From Artocarpus heterophyllus (Eukaryota > Streptophyta > Magnoliopsida > Rosales > Moraceae), in the NCBI GenBank assembly GCA_025403435.1, contig CM046332.1, positions 1,471,530 through 1,535,529 on the forward strand: a stretch of 64,000 bases of DNA, read 5' to 3'. Of this stretch, positions 45,105 through 57,215 are shown in pieces. Every line of letters begins with the position of its first letter. Position 1 is the stretch's first letter. The notes below the pieces were generated by a model. It saw only the letters and a list, made by a program, of their open reading frames with translations, was not told where the DNA came from and ran no database searches. A program made the position numbers and the translations under genes.

Positions 45105-47302
45105 TGTCACGCCCCGGAGTACGGGAGGTGACGTGGCGGATTATTTAAATTAATTAAAGGAGAATTTAATTAAAAATCCAGAGTTTAAGGGGGGATTTAA
45201 TTAAATTCAAAGTGTGGGATTCATTAAAACACTTTGTAAAGAGTTCATATACATTAGACAATTTAAAACATTAAGCGAATAAATATTAAAATAATAAAGC
45301 CGCGAGTATGGGTTCCACAACCCACAACTTGTGCACACACATGGTACTGACAATATCATAAACACAATCACAGTCCAAGTACTAATAATGTTAAATCTTA
45401 CATGACTTGATTTAAATAATACAAAATATAAATCAATCCTCCTATTGCTCTTGAGTTCGGTCCGAAGAATCCTCTCCAAACCTAAACGGGAAACCACCTA
45501 GAGGGGGAAATTTAAAACAAATAAAACGTGAGCGAAAGGCTCAGTAGGACTATATTTTATAAAATAATTTAATTTAAAGAAACAGGTCATTATTCAGGAG
45601 TCATTTAAAAGAAACCTTAAATGAATAAATAAATAAATAAAAGCATAACTTTAAGTAAAACCGTTCTTACCCAGAACAGTTTACTTGGACAACCAGAAAT
45701 ATCAGTTTCTTTTTCCTAGGCAAACCATAGTATCACCACCGTAGTGGCCTGGCTGGGTTTCAGGACCTGCCCCCAAGGTCGATCGCTGCATGACCCGATC
45801 TCTGATATGGCATCATGTCTATATGTTTATTATCATTATCATTCAAACCCAATTACCGAGTATTGTCATTTACATTCATTATGAAATTCATTTCAGTTCA
45901 CGGTATATCAAAATATAACTGATAAATTCATTTTTCAAACAACCGTTGAAAACATTTTAATAGAAATCATTTTCAAATCCAAATCATTTCAAAACCAGGC
46001 TACCAAAGAAGTGGGGTAGAAGTCCTACCTCAATACTCGTGCCGGTGCCCCACACCGTAATCCCGGTCCGCTATACGTTAGCTCCGCGGAACCACGAACG
46101 ATCCTAGATACAAACTAAGTCGATCAATATCTAGTTCGAGACATTCTATGTTACTAAACCATTTCATGATGTCCTAGTGTGCCATTTGTACCTTTAAAAT
46201 CATCCTATAAGGTTGGAATTTAAATCAGGGTTCAAAATAGTAAAAACGAGTGAAAATCATAAAATTTCCTATGCCTCGGTCGGCCTGCCGGACTCCCTGC
46301 TTCGGCCGGCCGAACTGCACCATTCGGCCTGCCGGAAGCCAGGTCCAGTCGGCCGGTCATTTCCCCAGGTTCGGCCTGCCGGACGGAAGAACACCGGCCT
46401 GCCGATCCCTGTTTCGGCCTGCCGAACACGTAGTTTGGCCTGCCGAACTGAAAAAACCCAGAAATTCCAGCCACGGGTTTCGATTTCCCCAAAACCCAAA
46501 TCTTGATTCTAACCTGTTTTCTCAAATCCCAGGCATAGAAAACATTCATAGATGATAGAAAACATGTTTAGACACTTTAAAACTCATTTAAACAAGATTC
46601 AAACACAAAAATCCCGAAAATCTGAAAATAGGAAAAATTGAGGAAAAATGAAAAATCTTGAATCAAATCCGTTTTTCTTCAATCTAAGCTTAGATTTTAG
46701 TTGTTCTAAGTTCATTTAACTCAAATCCACGGTTTTCTAAGCTTAAACAACCCTAGATTTCAAAAATGCACAAAATTGAAAATTTTGGAAAAAGTTTAGA
46801 AATTTCAAAACTAACCTCGAATCGAAGCTTCAATCTGTGTTCTCGGTTGCTAAATCACGTCCCCGAGCTTCCTCCTTGCTAACCCAAAGCTTGGATTCGA
46901 AATTGGGTTTCAAAATTTTGAGAGAGATAGAGAGAGAGAGAGTTGCCGAGAGACCAAGAGAGAGAGAGTGAATGAAGAGAGAGAAACCGAAGAGAGTGAG
47001 GAGAGTGGAGGAAGAGAGAGAATAAATAGAGGAAAACGGTGGGTGGTTTTACTGTGCGAAAACCATGTGCCGCCCACGGTTTTGTAAAACGGAGTATTTT
47101 TAACATTTTACAAATTGTTGTGTTTTAAAACTCAAAACATCATTTTAAAACAATAAGAAATCAGTTGGATTCACTAAATTAACAAAACAACCAAAAATTC
47201 AAAATCCAACCCAATAATCAAATTAATGTTAAAACATTAGTTATGGCACACTAATTCATCATTTATATTACATTAACATTAAATAAATTTCGGGGCGTTA
47301 CA
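45105..47302 (-). repeat. 3' LTR of element B (2,198 bp)
   Basis: On the + strand it begins TGTCACGCCCCGGAG and ends CGGGGCGTTACA, so both TG...CA ends are intact. It contains the GTGAGCGAAAGGCTCAGTAG motif near 45528, the GC-rich inverted-repeat array at 46270-46450, GA-rich tracts at 46919-47020, TATA complement near 47021-47029 and the upstream inverted repeat near 47040-47080. Confidence 0.95.
46270..46450 (-). repeat. GC-rich inverted-repeat array in element B 3' LTR
   Basis: About eight units of the type TTCGGCCTGCCGAAC occur in 180 bp, several perfect. The 5' LTR of the same element (53215-53320) has only about five, so copies were lost or gained since insertion. Open frames through the array on both strands (repeating RQAE or ACRTP peptides) are by-products of its periodicity. 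Confidence 0.88.
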
Positions 47303-47315
47303 ACTCTCCACCCCT
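47303..47315 (-). other. Polypurine tract of element B
   Basis: ACTCTCCACCCCT on the + strand is the complement of AGGGGTGGAGAGT, directly adjoining the 3' LTR and identical to the tract of element A. Confidence 0.85.
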
Positions 47316-47350
47316 AAAAGAAATTTCGCCCTCGAAATTTACATCTCATC

Positions 47351-48760
47351 TCAAAAACAAAACAAATGTGGATACAATTCCCGCATGCTCGACTCTAGTT
47401 CCCAAGTGGCTTCATCATCCCCATGATGCTGCCACACGACTTTTACCAACGGTATCTCATGACGACGCAAACTAATCACTTTCCGGTCGATAATCTGAAT
47501 CGACACTTCTTCGTACGTCGTATCCTCCTGAACCTGCACATCGCGAAACAAAACTATCTTACCCTGCTCAGGTGGACACTTCCTAAGCATCGACACATGA
47601 AATACATCGTGAACATGAGAAAGTTCGGGCGGAAGATCAAACCGATAAGCGACCACACCAACACGCTGAGTGATCTCGAACGGCCCAATATACCTCGGTG
47701 CGAGCTTCCCACTCACTCCGAACCGCATAGTTCCCTTACGAGGCGATACCCTCAAGAGAACAAAATCTCCAACTACGAACTCTAAGGGTCTACATCTCCT
47801 ATCCGCGTAACTCTTCTGCCGACTCTGAGCTGCCCTCAATCGATCTTGAATCACCGCGACTTTCTCGTTGCTATCACGAATTTCATCCGGCCCAAGAATA
47901 ACCCTATCTTCCGGCTCGGCCCAACACACAGGTGACCGACACGGTCGCCCATACAATGCCTCAAATGGTGCCATACCAATACTCGCATGATAACTATTAT
48001 TGTACGCGAACTCCACCAAATGCAAACATTGCTTCCAATTCCCGCCGAAGTCCAACGCACAGGCACGCAACATATCCTCGAGAATCTGAATAACCCGCTC
48101 ATACTACCCATCAGTCTGAGGATGAAAAGCCGTACTGAAGTTCAAATTCGTACCTAAAGCCTCCTGAAAACTCCTCCAGTACTTAGCATTAAACCTGGTA
48201 TCTCAATCAGAGGTGATGGACAAAGGAACCCCATGCAACCTCACAATGTTCTGCATATACAACTCCCCAAGAACCTTCCTAGAACACGTCGACCTAAACG
48301 GAATGAAATGCGCCGATTTTGTCAACCTGTCGACCACAACCCAAACTGCGTCATGCCGCTGCTCCGTCCTCGGCAAACCTGTGAGAAAATCCATCGTCAC
48401 ATGCTCCCATTTTCACCCCGGAATAGGAAGCGGCTGAAGCTGACCTGCAGGCTTCTGATGCTCGGCTTTCACCTGAAGACACGTCGAACACTTGGTCACG
48501 TACTCTCGAACATCTTTCTTCATGCCTCTCCACCAATACTGCCTCTTCAAATCACGATACATCTTAGTGCTCCCCGGATGAATAGCGAACTGAGACCTAT
48601 GAGCTTCGTCCAAAACGGCTTTCGTCACCTCGGCGATAACTGGAACTGCAAGACACTCCCGGAAGTACAACGATCCATCTGCATGCACGCTCCATTCTTC
48701 AAACTGTTCCTCGTTCTAAATCTGCGACCAAATCCCCTACAAATACTGATCCTGCCACTA
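47351..48760 (-). pseudogene. Integrase and chromodomain of element B
   Basis: Same frame as gag and RT. In order: stop TAG 48758-48760 (CAG in A), TAG 48737-48739 (also stopped in A and C), TAG 48716-48718 (CAA in A), zinc domain AHRSQFAIHPGSTKMYRDL to KCSTCLQVK, TGA 48413-48415 (TGG in A), core VTMDFLTGLP, TGA 48203-48205 (CGA in A) next to ITSD, TAG 48104-48106 (CAG in A), then an open stretch with the catalytic Glu region, GPFEITQRVG, and the chromodomain-like VKVVWQHHGDDEATWE. The natural stop is at 47351-47353. No indel is needed anywhere. Confidence 0.93.
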
Positions 48761-50917
48761 ACTTTGCTTCACCATCCGAACAAGAGCTGGAGTCGCTTCC
48801 ACATGATACACCGAAACTCGATCACAGTCTTCATGATACCGTAGCCGATACTCACTCACTGTCGCATCCCTGCTCCAGTCCTCAAAAACCAAACAAGCTA
48901 GAATCCTTGAAGACTTCCTGCTAAGCGCGTCCGCGACCACATTAGCTTTCTCAGGATGATACTGCAATGCAAAATCATAATCCTCCATATACTCGATCCA
49001 CCTACGCTGCCTCAGATTAAGATCCCTCTGAGTGAACAAATACCTCAAACTCTTGTGATCGGATAAGACCTGAAACGATGCTCCATACAAGTAACACCTC
49101 CAAATCTTCAGCGCGTAAATCACCGCCGCGAGCTCTAAATCATGAGTAGGATAATTTCACTCGTGAGGTCGTAGCTGTCTCGATCCGTACGCAACCACAC
49201 GTCCATGCTGCATCAACACGCATCCAAGTCCGCGCCTTGAAGCATCCGCATAAACCTCATACGGCTCGTCACTGTTAGGAATAACCAACACTGGAGCTGA
49301 AGTCAACCGGCTCTTCAATTCCTGAAAAGCAAGCTCACAATCTTCATTCCACTCAAACCTAACATTTTTCTTGATCAATCTCGTCAACGGAGCTGCAATC
49401 TTCGAAAAATCCTTTATAAATTTCCTGTAATATCTAGCAAGACCTAAGAAGCTGCGAATCTCCGCTACATTCCTTGGTCGTTCCCATTCCAATATAGCTT
49501 CAATCTTTGACGGATCCACAGAAATACCATGCTCCGAGATAACACGACCCAGAAACTTGACCTCAGTCAACCATAACTCACATTTTTCCCTCTTAGCATA
49601 CAACTGGTGCTCCCGCAGAGTCTGAAGCACGATCCAGAGATGCTGCTCATGCTCCTCCCAAGTCTTAGAATACACAAGAATATCATCGATGAACACGATC
49701 ACGACCTATTCCAAATACGGCCTAAATATCCTGTTCATCAAATCCATAAAAGCTGCCGGAGCATTCGTCAACCTAAACGACATAACCAGAAACTCAAAGT
49801 GCCCATACCGAGTCCTAAAAGCTGTCTTAGGAATATCCTCTTCCTTAATCCTGAGCTGATGATAATCCGATCGCAAATCAATCTTCTAGAAGTACCGCGA
49901 ATCTCCCAACTGATCAAACAACTCATCAATCCTAGGCAAGGGATACTTGTTCTTCACCGTAACACGATTCAGCTGTCGATAATCCACACACAACCTGAGA
50001 GTCCCATCGTGCTTCTTAGCAAACAAAACCGGTGCTCCCCACGGAGATGTGCTATTCTGAATATACCCCTTATCAGCAAGCTCCTGAAGTTGCTTCCTCA
50101 ATTCCTTCATTTCTGCCAGTGCCATCCGATAAGGTGCCATAGAAATCGGTGATGTCCCTGGAAACAACTCGATACCAAACTCAATCTCCCGATGCGGTGG
50201 TAATCCTAGCAACTTGTCGGGGAAGACATCCTCGAACTCATCAACCACCGGAATCGCTAAACTGCCTCTCGGAACATAGGGCTTGCAATCTAGATTGGCA
50301 AGAAAAGCACAACAACCTAGATTCCTTCGCCCTCCTAGACACGACTTCATAAGACGCTTACTCATTAACCAATCACCACCACCCTGGTAAGTGATCATCC
50401 TCCCCCTATCAGACACTAGGGTTACTTTTTTAAGTTGGCAGTCCACGACTGCACTATACCTGGACAACCAGTCCATCCCTAGAATTACATCATAGGAGCT
50501 CATGGGGAGTATAATCAAATCACTTTTCAAAATCTCATCCCCAATCTTTATTTTACACGATTTACACATACAATTTACACACACCCGCCCCAAGGGAGAA
50601 GTTATGACTAGGGGTTCATTAAACTCTTCTACCTCTAATCCCAAGGCATGTACAAAAGAACTCGAAATGAGAGAATGAGAGGCACCGGTATCAAATAAAA
50701 CGCGATCTAAAGATCTAGAAACCAAGATCATACCATCAACAACCGCGTTACCAGTCTGAGAATCTGACCCTCCAGATGCCATTGCATGAACCTGCACTGG
50801 CGCCTTTCCTTTTCCTCTACTGACATTGCTGGGTCCTGGATTACTCGGCCGATGCTGCTGGGATGGAGACGACTGCACACTACTTGTACTCGGCGCTCGA
50901 TACTGAGGAACACTAAG
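48761..50917 (-). pseudogene. Protease, reverse transcriptase and RNase H of element B
   Basis: Protease DTGA lies at 50681-50692 in [13 protein letters not shown] fingers [20 protein letters not shown] are near 49930-49995; the RT active site FIDD is at 49682-49693; RNase H carries [19 protein letters not shown] and DALSRK. Stops: TAG 49886-49888 (TCG in A), TAG 49706-49708 (CAG in A, four residues before FIDD) and TGA 49157-49159 (CGG in A). The catalytic residues themselves are all present. The frame is continuous with gag upstream and integrase downstream. Confidence 0.94.
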
Positions 50918-51937
50918 CTAAAAATGCTGCGGCTGCTGCCCCCGTGCCGGATATGAGAATTGCTGAGGAGAGAACTGCAGATACTGCAACTCCGGGTACT
51001 GCGGAGGCGGAGGTAGGGTCTGAGCCTGTGACGAACGACTGGCATCCTCCCCGGTCTGAGTTCTAAGACGAGCACTCCTGATTGGGCAATTCCTCTTGAT
51101 GTGTCCGGGCTGCTGACAGAAATGACAATGGAAGCTGTAGGGATTGCTGCGCCCGCTACCAGACGAACTGTTGCTACCACTGGTCGCATCGCCTTGCTTG
51201 CCTTTCCTCGAAGCTGGACGACTATTGGTGCTCTTCCTGCCACTCCTCTGCGGTCCTCCTGAAGCCTTGGCTCGGTCCTCACAATACTGCACATAATCAT
51301 TCTCCACAGAGATCGCCGACGACACAAGCTCTCCGAAACTCCTAAGCCGTAGAGCAACCAACTGCCACCGAATAGGAGCCTTGAGCCCCTCCTGAAACTT
51401 AATACATTTCTCACGCTCCGATGCCACCGCTGATGGAGCAAACCTAGCCAACTCATTAAACTTTGCCTCATACTCCCGAACTGACAGATCACCCTGCTGC
51501 AACCTGTAGAACTCAGCTGCCTTCTGATCTCTATACCCCTGCAAAAAATACCGATCATAGAACAGCTCCTCGAACCTGTCCCAACTGATATCACCACCAC
51601 ACTCCAGACGCTTAGCCTGTTTCCACCAAGTGTTAGCGCCACCCTCGAGCTTATACACAGCAAACTCCACACGATACTCCTCAGGCACACCAAGAGTATC
51701 CAAATGCTTCAGGATCGAATCCAGCCAATACTCTGCTAACTGTGGATCCCCATTGCCATCAAAAGTCAGAATAGACGCCCGTCGGAATTCCTTAAAGTAC
51801 GCATGCCGACTACCAACATCAGAATCTCCCGGTCTAGCCCTGGCTGCCATCTACCAGAAAGCCGTAAATATAGACCTCATCATGCTCTCATCATTTTTGA
51901 ACTCGGCGTCAGCTGTCGAACGACGTCTAGGTGCCAT
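50918..51937 (-). pseudogene. gag: Gag of element B (capsid and zinc knuckle)
   Basis: Starts MAPRRRSTADAEF at 51937 on the minus strand. TAG at 51851-51853 replaces the CAG of element A after residue 28; the rest is open to TAG at 50918-50920, the stop also found in element A. The retrotransposon-gag domain (SWDRFEELFYDRYFLQGY) is followed by a Ser/Gly-rich linker and the CCHC knuckle CHFCQQPGHIKRNC near 51077-51118, with all ligands kept. Gag and pol are in one frame, as is usual for plant chromoviruses. Confidence 0.94.
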
Positions 51938-52027
51938 TCTCTCACTTCTGAAAACAAAATTTGGACTGTCAGAGGTATTTCATTGTCAAACCTATGTGTG
52001 CACAAATCCCAAGGTTCATAACCTTAA

Positions 52028-52039
52028 GCTCTGATACCA
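52028..52039 (-). other. Primer-binding site of element B, initiator tRNA-Met
   Basis: GCTCTGATACCA on the + strand is the complement of TGGTATCAGAGC. It lies three bases inside the 5' LTR, the same spacing as in element A. Confidence 0.95.
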
Positions 52040-52042
52040 TTC

Positions 52043-54172
52043 TATCACGCCTTGGACTACGAGAGGTGACGTGGTGGATTATTTAAATTAATTAAAGGAG
52101 AATTTAATTAAAAATCTAGAGTTTAAGGGGGGATTTAATTAAATTCAAAGTGTGGGATTCATTAAAACACTTTGTAAAGAGTTCATATACATTAGACAAT
52201 TTAAAACATTAAGCGAATAAATATTAAAATAATAAAGCCGTGAGTATGGGTTCCACAACCCACAACTTGTGCACACACATGGTACTGACAATATCATAAA
52301 CACAATCACAGTCCAAGTACTAATAATGTTAAATCTTACATGCCTTGATTTAAATAATACAAAATATAAATCAATCCTCCTATTGCTCTTGAGTTCGGTC
52401 CGAAGAATCCTCTCCAAACCTAAATGGGAAACCACCTAGAGGGGGAAATTTAAAACAAATAAAACGTGAGCGAAAGGCTCAGTAGGACTATATTTTATAA
52501 AATAATTTAATTTAAAGAAACAGGTCATTATTCAGGAGTCATTTAAAAGAAACCTTAAATGAATAAATAAATAAATAAAAGCATAAATTTAAGTAAAGCC
52601 GTTCTTACCTAGAACAGTTTACTTGGACAACCAGAAATATCAGTTTCTTTTTCCTAGGCAAACCATAGTATCACCACCGTAGTGGCCTGGCTGGGTTTCG
52701 GGACCTGCCCCCAAGGTCGATCGCTACACGACCCGATCTCTGATATGGCATCATGCCTATATGTTTATTATCATTATCATTCAAACCCAATTACCGAGTA
52801 TTGTCATTTACATTCATTATGAAATTCATTTCAGTTCACGGTATATCAAAATATAATCGATAAATTCATTTTTCAAACAACCGTTGAAAACATTTTAATA
52901 GAAATCATTTTCAAATTCAAATCATTTCAAAACCAGGCTACCAAAGAAGTGGGGTAGAAGTCCTACCTCAATGCTCGTGCCGGTGCCCCACACCGTAATC
53001 CCGGTCCGCTATACGTTAGCTCCGCAGAACCACGAACGATCCTAGATACAAACTAAGTCGATCAATATCTAGTTCGAGACATTCTATGTTACTAAACCAT
53101 TTCATGATGTCCTAGTGTGCCATTTGTACCTTTAAAATCATCCTATAAGGTTGGAATTTAAATCAGGGTTCAAAACAGTAAAAACGGGTGAAAATCATAA
53201 AATTTCCTATGCCTCAGTCGGCCTGCCGGACTCCCTGCTTCGGTCGGCCGAACTGCACAGTTCGGCCTGCCGGACGGAAGAACACCGGCCTGTCGATCCC
53301 TGTTCCGGACTGCCGAACTGAGAAAACCCAGAAATTCCAGCCACAGGTTTCGATTTCCCCAAAACCCAAATCTTGATTCTAACCTGTTTTTCTCAAATCC
53401 CAGGTATAGAAAACATTCATAGATGATAGAAAAACATGTTTAGACACTTTAAAACTCATTTAAACAAGATTCAAACACAAAAATCCCAAAAATCCAAAAA
53501 TAGGAAAAATTGAGGAAAAATGAAAAATCTTGAATCAAATCCGTTTTTCTTCAATCTAAGCTTAGATTCCAGTTGTTCTAAGTTCATTTAACTCAAATCC
53601 ACGGTTTTCTAAGCTTAAACAACCCTAGATTTCAAAAATGTACAAAATTGAAAATTTTGGAAAAAGTTTAGAAATTTCAAAACTAACCTCGAATCGAAGC
53701 TTCAATCTGCGTTCTCGGTTGCTAAATCACGTCCCCAAGCTTCCTCCTTGCTAACTTGAAGCTTGGATTCGAAATTGGGTTTCAAAATTTTGAGAGAGAT
53801 AGAGAGAGAGAGAGTTGCCGAGAGACCAAGAGAGAGAGAGTGAATGAAGAGAGAGAAACCAGAGAGAGTGAGGAGAGAGGAGGAAGAGAGAGAATAAATA
53901 GAGGAAAACGGTGGATGGTTTTACTGTGCAGAAACCATGTGCCGCCCACGGTTTTGTAAAACGGAGTATTTTTAACATTTTACAAATTGTTGTGTTTTAA
54001 AACTCAAAACATCATTTTAAAACAATAAGAAATCATTTGGATTCACCAAATTAACAAAACAACCAAAAATTCAAAATCCAACCCAATAATCAAATTAATG
54101 TTAAAACATTAGTTATGGCACACTAATTCATCATTTATATTACATTAACATTAAATAAATTTCGGTGTTATA
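52043..54172 (-). repeat. 5' LTR of element B (2,130 bp)
   Basis: On the + strand it begins TATCACGCCTTGGAC and ends TTCGGTGTTATA, so both terminal dinucleotides have decayed relative to the 3' LTR (TGTCACG, GCGTTACA). It is colinear with 45105-47302 apart from the loss of about three inverted-repeat units near 53270 and scattered substitutions. TATA complement near 53893-53901. Confidence 0.95.
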
Positions 54173-54177
54173 CTTTC

Positions 54178-55113
54178 AAAGGCAAAAAGGAACACTTTTT
54201 GGGTTTATTTCCTCCATCACCTATTTATTACAGTTCAATTAACTTTAAAATCCCCCAAGTAGGACTTAAAATCAGATCAAACCAAAAAAAAAAATGGGCC
54301 TATTTTACTACTCATTGCCTACCAAACCATGACCTATGATAGTTCCTCAGGTATGGCTTGGGTCCATGGAGTTAGCCAGTCGATGCTGTAGGACGAGGAT
54401 GTTGAGGTTGGGCCATCAGAAGGGCTTGGTACAAAATTGGCAATCAATAATTTTAAAAACCTCATATTTACTTACAATTAGTTTTGTAAAATTCTTATTT
54501 ACTATATTTTTCATTTTTTCCAATTCTCTTTTATCCAATTGGGATTTTTTTTTTCTTTCTTTAGGTTTTACCAAAAGGGGTTTTAACAAAGCCTCTCTTG
54601 CTTTTAAGAAAGTAGATCCTTTCTCCTCCAGTGGTATTGATTTAAATGTAGTTGTTTTTAATTATTTTCCTTGTTTGGTTCGTATCCATTATTTTGGGCG
54701 GATTTTATTTTGGTTATCTTTTGTAATATTTATTTTTTATTAATAATATAGAGTGAAAGGTTTGATAGAAAATGAGTTGCTATGCTAATCTAGAAAACGA
54801 GTGACTTTAGTAGCAGTTATCTTTCTCATCACGTATCATAGAAAACGAGGCCCACATACACATGATAACTTATGACATAGTAAATTTTGAGTGAATAACA
54901 TTTATCCTAGCGCCACTAGTGCTACGCTTTAAATAGAAAGAGCTAATCATGGTCGCATTAATTATTAATATATAGGGTCCAATACTACCAATGTCCCTCA
55001 TTATTGTTCTTTTTCTAGAGGAAAGCATATATATCTACAAGTTAAATAGCCAGGGAGTTTTGAATTGTGATGAATACATACAACGCTCCAAAATATAGGT
55101 GGAGCTATATATA
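54178..55113. other. Right flank of element B, no gene recognised
   Basis: CTTTC (54173-54177) is the right target duplication and the sequence continues the locus interrupted at 45104. A frame at 54336-54743 ends in hydrophobic, Phe-rich translation of T-rich DNA and has no known domain. The rest is AT-rich. Confidence 0.5.
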
Positions 55114-55379
55114 TACTACAAAAAACTGGACTTTTAGTCATAATAATTTTTAACAAAACTTTTAGTCACAATAAAATGTAGTGACCAATATATAATTAGT
55201 CACAAATTTTAGTTAATTTTTTTTTTGTGACTAAAATTTTTAGGCACATGGTTTTTAGTCACGAAATAACAAAAAGTGAACTACAGTTTGTGACTAAATG
55301 CACCTTAATCATAATATTTTATTGTGATTGAAAAGTTTGTTAAAAACTGTTAGTGACTAGAAGTCCAGCTTTTTATAAC
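55114..55379. mobile_element. CACTA-like MITE, about 265 bp
   Basis: The left end ACTACAAAAAACTGGACTTT and the complement of the right end, TATAAAAAGCTGGACTTCTA, form terminal inverted repeats. TTTAGTCAC/GTGACTAAA words recur inside, so most of the element can fold. It resembles the larger MITE at 28505 in its ACTACAAAAAA start but not in its interior. Target duplication not established. Confidence 0.7.
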
Positions 55380-55619
55380 GAAAGCTAATTGCACTGCAAT
55401 GATTAAGTAGTTAACTTAAGGTTACAGTGTTTTTAAGGAAAAATGCTAGTCGTAATTAGTAGTAATGATTACCGCTACTAATAAGATGCATGTGTTATTT
55501 GTGGATATATATCTTCTTTTTATCTTTACAATCATAATAACAGTAACTGTATTTACTAGCTCATTTCATCTATTTAAAGACCCATGCTAGATATCACACA
55601 CATATATTTCCCAGCTCAT

Positions 55620-55672
55620 TTCACATGTGTATATACATATATCTATATACATATATCTATATATATATAGAC
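55620..55672. repeat. ATACATATATCTAT microsatellite-like tract
   Basis: Imperfect repeats of TATATACATATATCTA run through this stretch. The short hydrophobic frame over it is a by-product. Confidence 0.7.
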
Positions 55673-57215
55673 ATATAGTAGCTGTGTCTCTGTTATTTGC
55701 ACACTTGCGCATTAGGGCATATGCAAGAGATGCTCTAGCTCATGTATATTATTTTATGAGACAGGTATATCTTCATACTTTCTATTTAGACACTTTTGTT
55801 AGTTGTTCCTAACTAATTAGGTTTAAAAACCAAACTCAAAACAAGACCAAAAAAAAAAAGTTTAAATTAGCTTTTTGTGTTTACTAAATACTACATTTTT
55901 TTTTTCAAAGGAAAGTATAGCTCACGATTGCCCTCTAAACATTGTCCTAATCAAATACGTACATGGGCAAAAACAGAAATTGTAAAGATATTACGGCTTT
56001 TTTTTTTTTATGAAATTCTACGGTCAACAAACAAATCTATAAATCGTCCTGACTTCCAAATTGTAAAATACTCTTTTAAGCCCAAAAAGTAAGTGACCAT
56101 TCTCGTCTGATCGATCATAACTTTGTCCAGTGCAATAATGGAAAAGGAGAGAGAGAAAAGAGTAATGCTTTATATGTTTGTGAGCCCTATCATGATGGTC
56201 ATGACAATTTTGATCGATGATCATGACCATAATCATGATGGACCTGTAGTCATCTTTAAACCATCATAACTCTCATTGTAATAATGGAACTACTCGGACA
56301 TTCCAGGCTCCACAACAACGTAAGTTGATGGTCGACACATAAACATTACTTTTTTATATGTAGTTTTAAAAATGCATTGCATATGTATCTATGTTTTATT
56401 ATTTCATTGAAAAGTGGTTCCCCTTGGGAAGGACGTGTAGGCCACAAGTGTTTGATTGATGTTCCTGACGGTTCCGTCCATTTAATCTTCTTTTGATTTT
56501 TGGGAATTTCTCTTCAATAATTTTAAGCATCTTGTTAGGAATTTTATTCCAATAAGTTTTGTTCGCCTCTAATTATTATCAATTGTTTATTATTGTCATT
56601 ATACACTAACCGGTTCAAATAGTCTATCTCTGTGATAATCTGTTTGTTTATTTATACGGATTCAACAGGTTCATCCGTTAGGACTTACAAATCTTTAATA
56701 AAAGGTTTAATAAAACCTCTTATTCAAAAGTGCGTATTTCTCTTTCTTAAATATGATCAAAATCATTAAATATACAAATTTGTAGTACAAAGATAGCCTA
56801 AACAATAATTTTAACTCTTCATCTTAATATTAAAAGGAACAATTTTATTTTGGGGTATGATCAATGCGTATTCGATACTTCATATTTCTAAGTTACCAAA
56901 TCACATAAGATGTATAGTTAAAAAAAATTTTAATAAAAAATCCAACAATTTAATCCTGTGTTACCATAGGATTCTTTGTATCATGGTTTAAATTCTTTCT
57001 TTTCTCTCAGGTTATTTTTGTTTTTGTTTTAATTAATTAGGGCAAAATAGATAGAGATTAAGCATAACAAGACGTGTCTACCTTTTGCTTTTAAGTAGTG
57101 GTGGTGCTTTCACAAGAGAATTGAATTCAAATGTCACCAACGAAATTAAGCTGCTACTCAAAAATTCTCTCTCAGGAGTTACACGTGATGTTAATTTGGT
57201 GAGGGTAGGTTAATA
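55673..57215. other. AT-rich sequence with a short imperfect hairpin, no gene seen
   Basis: No convincing frame. At about 56190-56245, TCATGATGGTCATGAC and GATCATGACCATAATCATGA form an imperfect inverted repeat around a short loop. The remainder is AT-rich with an A run near 55850-55859 and T runs near 55899 and 56000. Confidence 0.5.

Larger units (their letters stand above)
45105..54172 (-). mobile_element. Ty3/Gypsy chromovirus-type LTR retrotransposon, element B
   Basis: Full-length minus-strand copy of the family: 3' LTR 45105-47302, polypurine tract, gag-pol 47351-51937, primer site 52028-52039, 5' LTR 52043-54172. Perfect target duplication CTTTC at 45100-45104 and 54173-54177. The length is 9,068 bp. 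The two LTRs are highly similar, with most differences C/T or G/A. It is the most intact copy, yet gag-pol carries 11 stops. It faces element A in opposite orientation about 29 kb away. Confidence 0.97.

Noticed and set aside
46213..46555. Frames of about 100 codons on both strands with repeated RQAE or ACRTP peptides
   Set aside because: They are readings of the GC-rich inverted-repeat array in the LTR. The same applies at 3558-3878 and 53188-53376.
50728..51693. 321-codon minus-strand frame rich in Arg and Ser
   Set aside because: It is the alternative frame of the gag gene of element B, which carries the recognisable gag domain and zinc knuckle. The frame at 5341-5775 is the same for element A.
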